Part shown: piece by piece, positions 1 through 8,340 of the stretch | Position numbering within the stretch: the first letter of the stretch is position 1 | Layout of the letters: every line of letters starts with the position of its first letter | NCBI RefSeq assembly: GCF_947504145.1 | Contig: NZ_CANNGQ010000001.1 | Coordinates: forward strand, 434,001 to 498,000 | Reading direction: 5' to 3' | Source of the DNA: an uncultured Microbulbifer sp. | Lineage (GTDB): Bacteria > Pseudomonadota > Gammaproteobacteria > Pseudomonadales > Cellvibrionaceae | DNA: 64,000 nucleotides | Made by a program: the position numbers and the translations under genes | Notes under the pieces: generated by a model | Databases searched by the model: none | Seen by the model: the letters and a program-made list of their open reading frames with translations, nothing else | What the model was told of the DNA's origin: nothing

Positions 1-660
1 GGGCCCGACCCCATGGGTTTCGTTGCCCAGTACGAATATGTTTGGCTGTGCCGAGTCGATGGTGCGCAGGGTGTCATCCGCGTGGGAGGAAAGGGCGCAC
101 ACCCGGGCACCGATATCCGCGAACTTTTCAAGAATCGGTGCCAGTTGCTCGCAACGCAGGATGCGGGTTTTGAACAGGGTGCCGACACTGGCCTTGATCA
201 CCAGTGGATCGATCTGTGCGCAGCCCTTGCGCGGCAGGATAATGCCATCGATTCCCCCGGCGCAGGCGGAGCGGATGATCATGCCCAGGTTCTGGGGATT
301 GGTGATGCCGTCGAGTGCCAGCAGCTCGAAATGGGTGCCGCGGTGTTCGTCCAGAAACGTTTCCGCTGTGCCGTAGCGGGGAAGTGCAAGATCCAGTGCC
401 ACACCCTGATCCTGGCGCGCATTTTTTGAGATTCGCGACAGCCCCTTCCGGTCCCAGTGGGCAATTTCGATCTTGCGCTCAGCGGCCAGCTGTTCGATAC
501 GCGAGATAAGCTGATCCTTACGGTTGCTGTCCGCCAGATGCAGTTTGTGCACCGGCAGACTGTCGTCTTCCAGTGCTTCCAGCACGGGTTTACGCCCGTA
601 AATGGTCAACAGGCTATCGAAGAAGGCGCGTTTTTTCAGGTATTCGGGGGAGTCGTTCAC
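1..660 (-). CDS. TrmH/SpoU-family RNA 2'-O-methyltransferase (C-terminus cut off by window edge)
   Basis: Probably an S-adenosylmethionine-dependent 2'-O-ribose methylase of rRNA or tRNA (SPOUT fold). 220 residues are visible from a GTG start at 660. The start is followed by the small SpoU substrate-binding domain (residues about 20-95, beginning IYGRKPVLEAL). The catalytic domain then follows, with motif 1 NPQNLGMIIRSA at 121-132 and motif 2 LGNETHG close to the window edge. Motif 3 and the end of the gene lie outside the window. The start is 4 bases after the stop of the DUF2520 gene, so the two are probably co-transcribed. The N-terminal domain and motifs resemble RlmB, but the exact target nucleotide cannot be decided here. 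Confidence 0.85.
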   Translation of the reverse strand, partial: MNDSPEYLKKRAFFDSLLTIYGRKPVLEALEDDSLPVHKLHLADSNRKDQLISRIEQLAAERKIEIAHWDRKGLSRISKNARQDQGVALDLALPRYGTAETFLDEHRGTHFELLALDGITNPQNLGMIIRSACAGGIDGIILPRKGCAQIDPLVIKASVGTLFKTRILRCEQLAPILEKFADIGARVCALSSHADDTLRTIDSAQPNIFVLGNETHGVGP

Positions 661-664
661 GATT

Positions 665-1621
665 TTACAGTTTGGCCTGGGATGGGTTGACTTGGGGTGG
701 GTTGTCGAAAAGGGTTTGGAAATTGTGCGCCACGGCGGAATCCAGGCCGGCTCTGGTGGCCATCGGCAGTGCGGCTTTACCCAGCAGCCGGTAGATGTCG
801 GCGAGCGGCGGTGGCGCAGCTTGTGGTTGTGTTTTTGCCACTTCGGTGAGCGCACCAAGCTGTCGAGTCACGGTCTGAAGATCGCCGCGTGCCAGCGGGC
901 CGGTGAGGGCGTTTTCCGGGCCCAGAGCAAAGTTGTTTTTTGCAGTCTGCAGCACGATCGGCTCGAGCAGCTTGCGTGCGGTATTTTCGTCGATACCTGC
1001 AGCGGCAAAGGTTTGCAGGCTGAGATCCATCAATACGGTCAGGTAATTGCACGCTATCACCGAGCCGGTGTGATAGAGCACCTTTTGCTCGGGGCTCAGG
1101 GTAATACTGGTGCAGTCCAGTTGGGCAAACATGCCCTCGAGGTATTCCCTGGCAAGTGCATCGCCCTCGAGGGCGACGAAGGTGCCGGCCAGGCTGTTCA
1201 CGGAGCGCTCTGGGTCGGCGAAGCTGTGCACCGGGTGGGCGCTGGCAATTTTTGCCGGCGCGCAGGCAGTTAGTGCGCTGGACGACAAGGCGCCGCTGCA
1301 GTGAAAAACCACGGGGGTAGCGCCGGTGGATTGTGCTTCGGCGTTTGCGCTTTGCAGTCGAATGGCGAGCTCTGCGGCAACCGCTTCGATATGGTCATCG
1401 GCCACGGCGATCAACCAGAAATCTGCCGGCGCCATCGATTGAATATCGGCGACCGGGGCACCGGCGCCGATGAAGGCTGTGGCATCCGTGGCGCTGGCTA
1501 GGGTGCGATTACAGATATTGCCAACGCGGAAGACGCCGCGCTCAGACCACAAGCGTGCAAGGGTGCGGCCGAGGTTGCCCGCGCCGATGATGTTGAGGGT
1601 GCGCAACTTCGGTGTGTGCAA
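665..1621 (-). CDS. Rossmann-like and DUF2520 domain protein
   Basis: A 318-residue predicted NAD(P)-binding protein. The N-terminus holds a dinucleotide-binding motif, NIIGAGNLGRTLARLW (residues about 10-25), in a Rossmann-like domain. The C-terminal half matches the all-helical DUF2520 domain, as in F420-dependent or 6-phosphogluconate-dehydrogenase-like oxidoreductases. The substrate is unknown. The start is a TTG at 1621-1619, directly abutting the TAG stop of pdxJ (1624-1622), with a G-rich segment in the pdxJ end as the likely ribosome site. This implies translational coupling. A second TTG five codons on is possible. It lies between pdxJ and a TrmH-type methylase in one operon. Confidence 0.75.
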   Translation of the reverse strand: MHTPKLRTLNIIGAGNLGRTLARLWSERGVFRVGNICNRTLASATDATAFIGAGAPVADIQSMAPADFWLIAVADDHIEAVAAELAIRLQSANAEAQSTGATPVVFHCSGALSSSALTACAPAKIASAHPVHSFADPERSVNSLAGTFVALEGDALAREYLEGMFAQLDCTSITLSPEQKVLYHTGSVIACNYLTVLMDLSLQTFAAAGIDENTARKLLEPIVLQTAKNNFALGPENALTGPLARGDLQTVTRQLGALTEVAKTQPQAAPPPLADIYRLLGKAALPMATRAGLDSAVAHNFQTLFDNPPQVNPSQAKL

Positions 1622-2377
1622 CTATTTGCCCGCCAGGCAGTTGGCGTAGGCGGCCACGGCGTTGGCGAGCCCCATGTTGATTGCATCAACCGTCAGCGCA
1701 TGGCCGATAGACACTTCCTGCAGCCCCGGCAGGGTGCGATAGCGGGGCAGGTTGATCAGGTTGAGATCGTGCCCGGCATTGATGCCGAGCCCCAGGTGCA
1801 GCGCGTGTTCCGCAGCGGCGCAGTGGGCGGTGAAAATAGGCTCCAGGTCTTTGCTCTGGCGTGCAACGGCCTCTGCGTACGGTCCGGTGTACAGCTCAAT
1901 GCGGTCGGCGCCTATTTCCCTGGCGAGGCTGATCTGGGTTTTGTCCGGATCCATAAACAGGCTCACACGGATACCCGCATCGCGCAGTTGCTGGATGATG
2001 GGTTCCAGGCGTGCACCATCTTTATTCAGGTCAAAGCCGTGGTCGGAGGTCAGCTGGTCGTTGCTGTCGGGTACCAGGGTGCATTGTTGCGGCCGGGTTT
2101 CCAGTACCAGTGGTAGAAGCCCGGGGTAGCTGCCCATTGCACCGGCAAAGGGGTTGCCTTCCACGTTGAATTCAATCTGCCGTGTGGCACACAGAGAGGA
2201 GAGGTCACGCACATCGTGGGGGCGAATATGTCGCTGATCCGGACGCGGGTGCACGGTAATGCCATCGGCGCCTGCATCCAGACAGGTACGGGCGTGCGCG
2301 ACCACATCGGGAAAATTGCCTTCGCGGGAATTGCGGATCAGGGCGATTTTGTTGAGGTTGACGCTGAGTGCAATCAC
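1622..2377 (-). CDS. pdxJ: Pyridoxine 5'-phosphate synthase
   Basis: Condenses 1-deoxy-D-xylulose 5-phosphate with 3-amino-2-oxopropyl phosphate to form pyridoxine 5'-phosphate, the ring-closing step of the DXP-dependent vitamin B6 route. It has 251 residues, close to the usual 240-250. Conserved PdxJ segments are visible: VNLNKIALIRNSR near the start, the phosphate-site motif HPRPDQRHIR (about 43-52), EFNVEGNP, and EVSIGHALTVDAI near the end. The start is GTG at 2377, overlapping the TGA of the upstream cyclophilin gene by 4 bases (GTGA). In E. coli pdxJ lies in the era-recO operon; here it sits with a cyclophilin and a DUF2520 protein. Confidence 0.96.
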   Translation of the reverse strand: MIALSVNLNKIALIRNSREGNFPDVVAHARTCLDAGADGITVHPRPDQRHIRPHDVRDLSSLCATRQIEFNVEGNPFAGAMGSYPGLLPLVLETRPQQCTLVPDSNDQLTSDHGFDLNKDGARLEPIIQQLRDAGIRVSLFMDPDKTQISLAREIGADRIELYTGPYAEAVARQSKDLEPIFTAHCAAAEHALHLGLGINAGHDLNLINLPRYRTLPGLQEVSIGHALTVDAINMGLANAVAAYANCLAGK

Positions 2378-3018
2378 TGGCCGTTCTCTCCGGTTGCGGA
2401 CGGGGTTTGGGCATCGGTGTCGGGGCTGCTTTCGGAACTGGCGTCGCGGTCTTTGCGTTGAGCCTTCAGTATGCGGACCGGTGTATTGGGTGCATCAGTG
2501 AACGCTTTGTGCTGGCCGCGGGGCTCCGCGGCAATGCGCTGTGCCACGTTCATGCCCAGTAACACTTTGCCGAATACCGTGTACCCGGGCTTGTTGGCGC
2601 TGCCGTCCAGGCGGCTGTTGTCCACCAGGTTGATGAAGAACTGGGCGGTGGCGCTGTTCGGGTCACTGGTGCGGGCCATGGCAATGGTGCCGCGCTCGTT
2701 GGAGAGGCCATTGTCCGACTCATTGACCACCGGATCGCGGGTGGGCTTTTCCTGAAAGTCGAAAGTGAAGCCGCCGCCCTGGGCCATAAAGCCCGGGATT
2801 ACCCGGTGAAAGATCGTGCCGTTGTAAAAGCCGCTGTCCACATAGGCGAGAAAGTTTTCTACGGTTTCCGGCGCTTTGTCTGCGTAGAGTACCAGCTCGA
2901 TGGTGCCCAGATCTGTTTCCAGTTCCACCCGAGGATTGTTGGTAATGGCCAGGGTAAGGCTTGAAAAACACAACAGGGTGGCGGCAATCAGGGTACTGAG
3001 CTTGGCGGTGTGCTTCAT
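2374..3018 (-). CDS. Periplasmic cyclophilin-type peptidyl-prolyl isomerase
   Basis: Catalyses cis-trans isomerisation of X-Pro bonds during protein folding. It has 214 residues from the ATG at 3018. That start gives a signal peptide (MKHTAKLSTLIAATLLCFSS, cleavage after about residue 25), so the product is probably periplasmic like E. coli PpiA. The cyclophilin core covers about residues 32-185, with typical FHRVIPGFMAQGG, GTIAMAR, SATAQFFIN and YTVFGKV segments. The last 30 residues are a polar low-complexity tail. An in-frame ATG 11 codons upstream lies inside the U-tract of the preceding terminator, which argues against it as the start. The stop overlaps the pdxJ start. Confidence 0.93.
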   Translation of the reverse strand: MKHTAKLSTLIAATLLCFSSLTLAITNNPRVELETDLGTIELVLYADKAPETVENFLAYVDSGFYNGTIFHRVIPGFMAQGGGFTFDFQEKPTRDPVVNESDNGLSNERGTIAMARTSDPNSATAQFFINLVDNSRLDGSANKPGYTVFGKVLLGMNVAQRIAAEPRGQHKAFTDAPNTPVRILKAQRKDRDASSESSPDTDAQTPSATGENGQ

Positions 3019-3042
3019 ACGGTAGTCTCTGGTTATGTTTCT

Positions 3043-3077
3043 GCAAAACAAAAAGGCCCGGTCAGTGACCGGGCCTT
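3043..3077 (-). terminator. Rho-independent terminator after the SH3-domain gene
   Basis: A perfect 12-bp inverted repeat, AAGGCCCGGTCA (3053-3064) pairing with 3066-3077, is followed on the minus strand by TTTTTGTTTT. It lies between the stop of the SH3-domain gene (3132) and the cyclophilin start (3018). The cyclophilin-pdxJ operon therefore needs its own promoter downstream of or overlapping this hairpin. Confidence 0.85.
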
Positions 3078-3131
3078 ATGAGCCGGTTTCGAAATTCTAA
3101 CCGCTGCTCAGTGTCGTGGGGAAGGTATTGA

Positions 3132-3815
3132 TTAATTTGCCCACTCGGAGTTGCGTTTGCGCGGCCTGAAGTGTGGCGCGACCATGGCCAGGATTGCGCC
3201 CATCAGTACGGAAATGGCACCGTACATATACCACTTCTGGGTTTCGCTGCCAGACAGGCGCTGAATCTCGGCCTGATTCATGGACTGCTTCTGTTTCAGT
3301 AGTTCGTGTTGATTGAGCAGCTTCTGATGGCGCTGGTTTAGCGCTACCGCTTCAGCGGATAGAGACTTCAGCTCTTTCAGTTCTTTTGCCAGGGTTTCGG
3401 CGCGCGCCTGTTCCGCTTTCAGTGCGGTAGTCAGTTTGCTGTTGGTTTCCTCCAGGCGACGGACTTCACCGCCCAGGTTGCCCTGCAGGCTTTCGATGTG
3501 TTCCAGGCGGGCTTCTGCCTGCGCCAGTTTCAGCTTGGCTACTGGCTCTGCTTCAAGATACTGACGGCGTATCCAGCCCTCTTCGCCACCGGGCGTGCGG
3601 ACCTGAGCCCAGCCGGTGTCCGGGGAGTCTTGCAGCAGGGTCAGTTTGGTGCCGCTGGGAAGGCCGCGGTGCAGGATGCGGAATTCGTTACCCTGGCCTG
3701 AGCGCATGGGGACATGCAGCTCATCGGTAATATAGCGCTCGGAGCTGATGGCCTGGCTGTGACTTGCGGCGAGCGCAATCAGGGAGGCGGCGAGGGTGTT
3801 GAATAGCTTTTTCAT
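3132..3815 (-). CDS. TIGR04211-type SH3 domain membrane protein (YgiM-like)
   Basis: A 227-residue envelope protein of unknown exact role. In order: signal peptide (residues 1-23, MKKLFNTLAASLIALAASHSQA); a bacterial SH3 domain (about 25-90, ending GWIRRQYLE); a long coiled coil rich in Glu, Lys, Gln and Leu (about 95-190); one transmembrane helix (MYGAISVLMGAILAMVAP); and a short basic tail. This is the SH3-coil-anchor plan of E. coli YgiM. The open frame runs 56 codons further upstream, but the ATG at 3815 begins a clean signal peptide, so it is taken as the start. The terminator at 3043-3077 ends this unit. Confidence 0.85.
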   Translation of the reverse strand: MKKLFNTLAASLIALAASHSQAISSERYITDELHVPMRSGQGNEFRILHRGLPSGTKLTLLQDSPDTGWAQVRTPGGEEGWIRRQYLEAEPVAKLKLAQAEARLEHIESLQGNLGGEVRRLEETNSKLTTALKAEQARAETLAKELKELKSLSAEAVALNQRHQKLLNQHELLKQKQSMNQAEIQRLSGSETQKWYMYGAISVLMGAILAMVAPHFRPRKRNSEWAN

Positions 3816-3888
3816 GGTCTGGGATAAATCGTGTACTGGAAAATAGTTTTCGTGCGTTTGGACATCGTGGTGACTGCCAGTTCGTAAA

Positions 3889-4188
3889 TCAGGGCAGCAC
3901 CAGTTTGTACGGTTTGACGGTGACCGCCGAGTAGACGCCAGCTTCCATATACGGGTCGGCGTCTGCCCAGGCTTTGGCATCATCGAGAGATGGAAACTCA
4001 GCCACTACGAGGCTGCCGGTAAAACCGGCTTCGCCCGGATCTTCGCTGTCAATCGCTGGGTGTGGGCCTGCGATCAGCAACCGCCCCTGATCTTTGAGAT
4101 CGTTGAGGCGAGCGATGTGCTGCGGGCGAGCAGATTTGCGCAGTGGCAGACTGTTTTCCACGTCCTGACTGATGATGGCGTACCACAT
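3889..4188 (-). CDS. YciI family protein
   Basis: A 99-residue, single-domain YciI-like protein (ferredoxin-like fold of the dimeric alpha/beta barrel superfamily). It begins [13 protein letters not shown], as family members do, and carries the conserved [19 protein letters not shown] stretch with the candidate active His at about 24, plus a C-terminal [16 protein letters not shown] segment. The biochemical role of most YciI proteins is unknown. In many gammaproteobacteria yciI sits beside the septation protein gene yciB and near rnm. Here the neighbour at that position is a VC0807-type membrane protein. Confidence 0.9.
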   Translation of the reverse strand: MWYAIISQDVENSLPLRKSARPQHIARLNDLKDQGRLLIAGPHPAIDSEDPGEAGFTGSLVVAEFPSLDDAKAWADADPYMEAGVYSAVTVKPYKLVLP

Positions 4189-4264
4189 AATTAAATTCTG
4201 TTTCCTGAGTTCCGTTTTTATTAATTCGATCGTTTTTTTGTGTGCGGAGCACGCTGCCGGCTCA

Positions 4265-5056
4265 CTACTGCTCGATCATGATTTCTTCCAGTTTCAGCCC
4301 GGTCAGTTTGCCGATCCGGCGAAACAGGAAAAACAGGGCAAACATCAGAATGATGGTGGCCGGTACAAAAATAACCGGGTAGCTCATGGCGGTCATCTTC
4401 CCGAGCTCGGCATTGAACGCCTCGGTGCCCGGTGGGCTTACCAGCATGATTTTCGCCAGAATGTAATTGAGTGCGGATGAAAGGAAGAACGAGCCGGCGA
4501 TCATCCAGGAGGTGTGCAGCAGAGTGCGGTCAAACGCGGCGGTATTACCCTGGTGCTGCAGTGCTCGGGCAACCTTCGCCGTATCGAGGAGCCGGTCGTT
4601 GTAGATGAGAGTCTTTACCAGTGGCCAGCGGGTATACAGGGAGGCCATGGTGGCAATCCCGAGCAGGCCGGGAATGGCCGCTTCTTTAATGGCCATATAT
4701 TCCGCATCCAGCTCGAGCAGGCTGATGCTGCCAGTTAGCAGAATGCTGATGATGCCGAGGGCGGAAAAGAAATTGACTTTGCCGGAGCTCAGCAAGTCGC
4801 GCAGCCCGTAGGCCAGCGGGAATGCCAGTGCCACCACAATAGCCAACTTGGTGCCTAGCCAGTCATCACCGGACAGCTTGGTGAGAATCAGCGTGGGAAT
4901 GACAATGTTGATTAGGAGGTTGCCCAGAAAGCTCTCTTTCTTTGGGGCTTTCTCGGAAGCGCTGCCCTGGGGGTTATCCAGCGTTTCGTTATTGGGCGCC
5001 ATCGGATCACTGGTGTCGATCAGCTGGCTGGAATTGCGTTGATTACTATCGGTCAT
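4265..5056 (-). CDS. VC0807-type multispanning membrane protein
   Basis: A 263-residue inner-membrane protein. A polar N-terminus (about 1-45) is followed by five or six hydrophobic helices: [79 protein letters not shown] and [20 protein letters not shown]. The composition and the [19 protein letters not shown] segment resemble the VC0807 family, whose function is not known. It sits between yciI and rnm, the slot often held by the shorter septation protein YciB/IspZ. It may do a related job, but that is inference. The C-terminus ends in a short charged tail. Confidence 0.7.
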   Translation of the reverse strand: MTDSNQRNSSQLIDTSDPMAPNNETLDNPQGSASEKAPKKESFLGNLLINIVIPTLILTKLSGDDWLGTKLAIVVALAFPLAYGLRDLLSSGKVNFFSALGIISILLTGSISLLELDAEYMAIKEAAIPGLLGIATMASLYTRWPLVKTLIYNDRLLDTAKVARALQHQGNTAAFDRTLLHTSWMIAGSFFLSSALNYILAKIMLVSPPGTEAFNAELGKMTAMSYPVIFVPATIILMFALFFLFRRIGKLTGLKLEEIMIEQ

Positions 5057-5326
5057 GGTCTGTTCCGGTGATAATGCCCGCTGGCTGACGGTACAGCTGT
5101 CAGTGGCGAAATTGGATCCCCTACGCGGGGCCTTATCCCTGAAACCGGTCTGGCGCGCTCTGGGCTAGTCTTCCTGACGCCGCAAAGTATTGAGACGACA
5201 GGGCAGTGTAAAAGTTCCATCCGCATACCTGCGCATGGGGGAGGCCGAAGGCCTGTTCTCGCCAGTGCGTATTTCTCAGAACACGGTTTTAGCCGCGCCA
5301 CTAATCCGGCAACCAGGAACCCAATT

Positions 5327-5359
5327 ATGAAGTTTGAGTATGGCCTTTATCGCCCCTGA
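5327..5359 (+). other. Possible 10-codon upstream ORF overlapping the rnm start
   Basis: ATG at 5327 has a good ribosome site (AGGA at 5315-5318, 8-base spacing). It encodes MKFEYGLYRP and stops with TGA at 5357-5359, which is 17 bases inside the rnm frame. The ATG of rnm at 5340 has only a weak GAAG before it. Translation of the short frame could set the level of rnm, or it could be chance. Confidence 0.25.
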
Positions 5360-6284
5360 ACAACAATCCACTGCGCTCCTCAGGCTGACTGAGGAGGCGC
5401 TATCCGGTCGGGTCGACCTGCACTGCCACAGTACCGCATCTGACGGTATTTTAAGCCCTGCAGCGCTGGTGTCGAGGGCGAAATCCGCTGGTGTGACACT
5501 TTTGGCCCTCACCGACCACGACACCGTGGCGGGAATTGACGAGGCCCGGCAAGAGGCTGGCCGCCTGGAGATGACGCTCCTGCCGGGTATCGAGCTGACC
5601 GCGCGCTGGGGGCGACGTGTCGTCCACATTGTGGGGCTGAATGTCGACTGTGATGCCATCGCACTGAAAGGCGCGATCAGCGAGCGGGATGCATTGCGCC
5701 GCAGCAGGGCGGCACAGATTGCCGAGCGTCTTGAAAAGCGCGGCTTTGCGGGTGCCTTTGACGGTGCCCGGGCACTGGCAGATGGCGGCGTGATTGGCCG
5801 GCCACACTTTGCGCGCTGGATGGTGGATCAGGGATATGTGCCGGATACCGCCAAGGCCTTCAAGCGCTACCTCGGCGCCGGCAAGATAGGCGATGTGTCG
5901 GTGCCCTGGCCGGAGCTTGCGGATACACTCGCCAGCGTCCGCGCCAGCGGTGGCGCTTCCGTCCTGGCTCACCCTCTGAAATACGGCCTGACCCGGACCC
6001 GATTACAGGCGCTGCTGACCGATTTCCAGCGCGCTGGCGGCGATGCAGTAGAAGTGGTGTGTGGTCAGCAAAACCCGGTGCAGACCCGTGAGATCCTCGC
6101 TCTGGTAGAGCGCGTCGCCAGTCTGAGTAGTGATGAGCGCCAATCCCGGCCGCTGCTCGCCTCTGTGGGCAGCGATTTCCACCAGCCGGACCAGCCCTGG
6201 CGGGCGCTGGGCTGTGTGCGCTTGCCGGCAGGCGTCGAGCCGGTGTGGAATCTGTGGCAAACTGGCAGCATTCAGGCCCAATAA
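5340..6284 (+). CDS. rnm: PHP-domain phosphoesterase / RNase AM
   Basis: A 314-residue member of the YciV/RnmA family. The E. coli protein is a 5'-to-3' exoribonuclease that trims 5S and other rRNA 5' ends, and it also hydrolyses 3',5'-nucleoside bisphosphates. PHP metal-binding motifs are visible: VDLHCHSTASDG near residue 30, LALTDHDTV, PGIELTARW, ASVLAHPLKY, and SDFHQPDQPWRALG near the end. The ATG at 5340 is preferred over a TTG two codons earlier. It is the first gene of the plus-strand run rnm-yciO-scpA-scpB-rluB, an order widely conserved in gammaproteobacteria. Confidence 0.92.
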   Translation: MAFIAPEQQSTALLRLTEEALSGRVDLHCHSTASDGILSPAALVSRAKSAGVTLLALTDHDTVAGIDEARQEAGRLEMTLLPGIELTARWGRRVVHIVGLNVDCDAIALKGAISERDALRRSRAAQIAERLEKRGFAGAFDGARALADGGVIGRPHFARWMVDQGYVPDTAKAFKRYLGAGKIGDVSVPWPELADTLASVRASGGASVLAHPLKYGLTRTRLQALLTDFQRAGGDAVEVVCGQQNPVQTREILALVERVASLSSDERQSRPLLASVGSDFHQPDQPWRALGCVRLPAGVEPVWNLWQTGSIQAQ

Positions 6285-6333
6285 CAGAGGCCCATAACAG
6301 CAGGTCGCTTCTTTTGTCTTCAGGGGGTAGTTA

Positions 6334-6957
6334 GTGGCGCAGTTCTTCCAGATTCACCCGGAAAATCCTCAGTCCCGTCTGATCGGTCAGGCGTCAGATA
6401 TCATCTCTGCCGGCGGTGTGATCGTGTTTCCCACCGATTCCGCGTACGCCATCGGCTGCCGACTGGGAGACAAGCTCGCGGTGGAGCGTATTCGCGCGAT
6501 CCGTCAGCTGGATAAAAATCACAATTTCACTCTGATGTGTCGGGACCTGTCCGAGCTGGCGCGGTTCGCCAAGGTGGACAACCAGATGTTCCGCCTGCTG
6601 AAAAATCACACGCCCGGCCCCTATACCTTTATCATGCCGGCGACCTCCGAGGTGCCGCGCCGCCTGCTGCATCCCAAGCGCAAGACCATTGGCCTGCGGG
6701 TGCCCGATAACCCCATTGTGCAGGGCCTGATTGCCGCTCTGGGCGAGCCCCTGATGAGCTGTAGCCTGATCATGCCCGGCGATGAACAGCCACTCACTGA
6801 CCCCTACGATATCCGCGATACCCTGGAGCATCAGGTAGAGCTGGTAATTGATGGTGGATTCTGCGGTCTCGAAGCTACCACCGTGGTCGATCTGACTGGG
6901 GACGAAGCAGTACTGGTGCGTCAGGGCTGCGGTGCGATTGATGAAATTCTCAGCTGA
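6334..6957 (+). CDS. yciO: YciO-type Sua5/YrdC family protein (L-threonylcarbamoyladenylate synthase-like)
   Basis: A 207-residue YrdC-fold protein. Relatives make threonylcarbamoyl-AMP for the t6A modification of tRNA, but YciO paralogs are not firmly shown to do so. Family hallmarks are GGVIVFPTDSAYAIGC (about 27-42), the KNHTPGPYTFIMPA segment, KRKTIGLRVPDNP, and a C-terminal EATTVVDLTGD. The start is GTG at 6334, with a strong GGGGGT site 6-12 bases before it. It lies between rnm and scpA, as in many relatives. The product is probably cytoplasmic and binds ATP and nucleic acid. Confidence 0.88.
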   Translation: MAQFFQIHPENPQSRLIGQASDIISAGGVIVFPTDSAYAIGCRLGDKLAVERIRAIRQLDKNHNFTLMCRDLSELARFAKVDNQMFRLLKNHTPGPYTFIMPATSEVPRRLLHPKRKTIGLRVPDNPIVQGLIAALGEPLMSCSLIMPGDEQPLTDPYDIRDTLEHQVELVIDGGFCGLEATTVVDLTGDEAVLVRQGCGAIDEILS

Positions 6958-6965
6958 CACTGATG

Positions 6966-6971
6966 TATAAT
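6966..6971 (+). promoter_or_regulatory. Candidate -10 element for the scpA-scpB-rluB operon
   Basis: A perfect TATAAT stands 9 bases after the yciO stop and 31 bases before the scpA start, preceded by TG. No good -35 lies at 17 bases (GAAATT at 6943). The site would let scpAB-rluB be transcribed separately from rnm-yciO. Confidence 0.35.
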
Positions 6972-7002
6972 CGCCCGTTTGGTTTTGCCGAAGGACTGCA
7001 GT

Positions 7003-8319
7003 GTGTCCAGTGAAGAATTAGAAGAAGCGATCGCGGTCGCCGCCGGTGAAACCCGCGGGGATGACGAGGTCGTGGGCGAAGCCCCTGTAGATCCCGTGGA
7101 GGCCGCTGCCGCAGCGGTACACAAGGCGGTTGAAGAGACCGCTGGCGAGGCATCGCCCGATAGCGTCCAAGAGGGCCTCGACTCAGGGGCGCCCTCCGTC
7201 GAGCAGGCCCACAACGCGGGCCCCCGCCAGAGTGAGATGCCTTTCGCCATGGTGGAAGGCAAGGCGTTTACCGATCTGCCCAGCGACTTGTATATCCCAC
7301 CGGATGCACTGGAAGTCATTCTCGAGGCGTTTGAAGGCCCCCTCGATCTGCTGCTGTACCTGATCCGCCGCCAGAATCTCGACATTCTCGAGATCAACGT
7401 GGCCGACATCACCCGCCAGTACATGACCTACGTGGACATGATGACTGCGATCCGCTTCGAGCTGGCCGCGGAATATCTGGTGATGGCCGCCATGCTGGCG
7501 GAGATCAAATCGCGCATGCTGCTGCCGCGCCCACCGGAAGCGGAAGAAGAGGAGGGTGAAGATCCCCGCGCGGCCCTGATCCGCCGCCTGCAGGAATACG
7601 AACGCTTTAAAACTGCCGCAGAAGATGTAGACGAGCTGCCCCGTATGGGCCGCGATATTCACCAGGCCAGCGCCGCCGGCCCAGACCGTAAGCTCACCCG
7701 CCCCGAGCCGGAGGTGGACCTGAAAGAGGTGCTCGTCGCGCTGGCAGACGTATTGCGCCGTGCCGACATGTTCGAGAGCCACCAGGTAGAGAAAGAAAAA
7801 CTCTCCACCCGCGAGCGGATGACCCAGGTGCTGGACAAAATCCGACACCGCCAGTTTGTGCCCTTCGTGAGCCTGTTCCGTGCGGAGGAGGGGCGCCTGG
7901 GCGTGGTGGTTACCTTCCTGGCGGTGATGGAGCTGGTGAAAGAATCTCTGGTGGAGCTGGTACAGAACGAAGCTTTTGGCCAGATTCACGTGCGCGCCCG
8001 CGGTGAGGTCGAGCAACCGTCCGATGATCTGGACCGCGACGACGAGCGGGCAGAGCCACAACCTGACAATGACAGCGATGTGTTCGGAGAAAGTAATTCG
8101 GAGCTGCTGGACGAGCCGAACGAACAGCCGGTCGGAGCCTTGGGTGATGCCTTGGATAGCATCGTGGATAGTACCGTGGATAGCACCCTGGATAGAGAGC
8201 CGAATACCGTCGTATCCGATGCTGAACCGGACCCCGGTGACGCACCCAGTGACGAAACTGCGGCCGAAAGCGAACAAGAACCCGAAGTTGAAACAGCGCC
8301 GTCGCTGTTCAGCCGATAG
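7003..8319 (+). CDS. scpA: Segregation and condensation protein A (kleisin)
   Basis: Kleisin subunit that bridges SMC heads with ScpB during chromosome condensation and segregation. It has 438 residues, against about 250 in Bacillus. The start is GTG at 7003, behind AAGGA at 6991-6995. Order: an acidic Ala/Glu-rich N-terminal extension (1-90); the ScpA core (about 95-325), beginning LEVILEAFEGPLDLLLYLIRRQNLDIL and containing RFELAAEYLVMAAMLAEIKSRMLLPRP and FVSLFRAEEGRLGVVVTFLAVMELV-type segments (the SMC- and ScpB-binding ends); then an acidic tail of about 105 residues with DSIVDSTVDSTLD repeats. Long tails are common in gammaproteobacterial ScpA, but this one is large and mirrors the ScpB tail. 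Confidence 0.93.
   Translation: MSSEELEEAIAVAAGETRGDDEVVGEAPVDPVEAAAAAVHKAVEETAGEASPDSVQEGLDSGAPSVEQAHNAGPRQSEMPFAMVEGKAFTDLPSDLYIPPDALEVILEAFEGPLDLLLYLIRRQNLDILEINVADITRQYMTYVDMMTAIRFELAAEYLVMAAMLAEIKSRMLLPRPPEAEEEEGEDPRAALIRRLQEYERFKTAAEDVDELPRMGRDIHQASAAGPDRKLTRPEPEVDLKEVLVALADVLRRADMFESHQVEKEKLSTRERMTQVLDKIRHRQFVPFVSLFRAEEGRLGVVVTFLAVMELVKESLVELVQNEAFGQIHVRARGEVEQPSDDLDRDDERAEPQPDNDSDVFGESNSELLDEPNEQPVGALGDALDSIVDSTVDSTLDREPNTVVSDAEPDPGDAPSDETAAESEQEPEVETAPSLFSR
8152..8199 (+). repeat. Four 12-bp tandem repeats in the scpA tail
   Basis: Four in-frame copies of a 12-base unit (consensus GTGGATAGCACC; copies at 8152, 8164, 8176 and 8188) encode the D-S-x-V/L repeats of the acidic C-terminal tail. 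Twelve-base units keep frame, so copy-number change would only alter tail length. Confidence 0.8.
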
Positions 8320-8340
8320 ATAGCAAGTGAACGCAATCAG

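Noticed and set aside
3019-3051. The longer cyclophilin start at 3051
   Set aside because: It lies in the T-tract of the upstream terminator and delays the signal peptide; ATG 3018 fits better.
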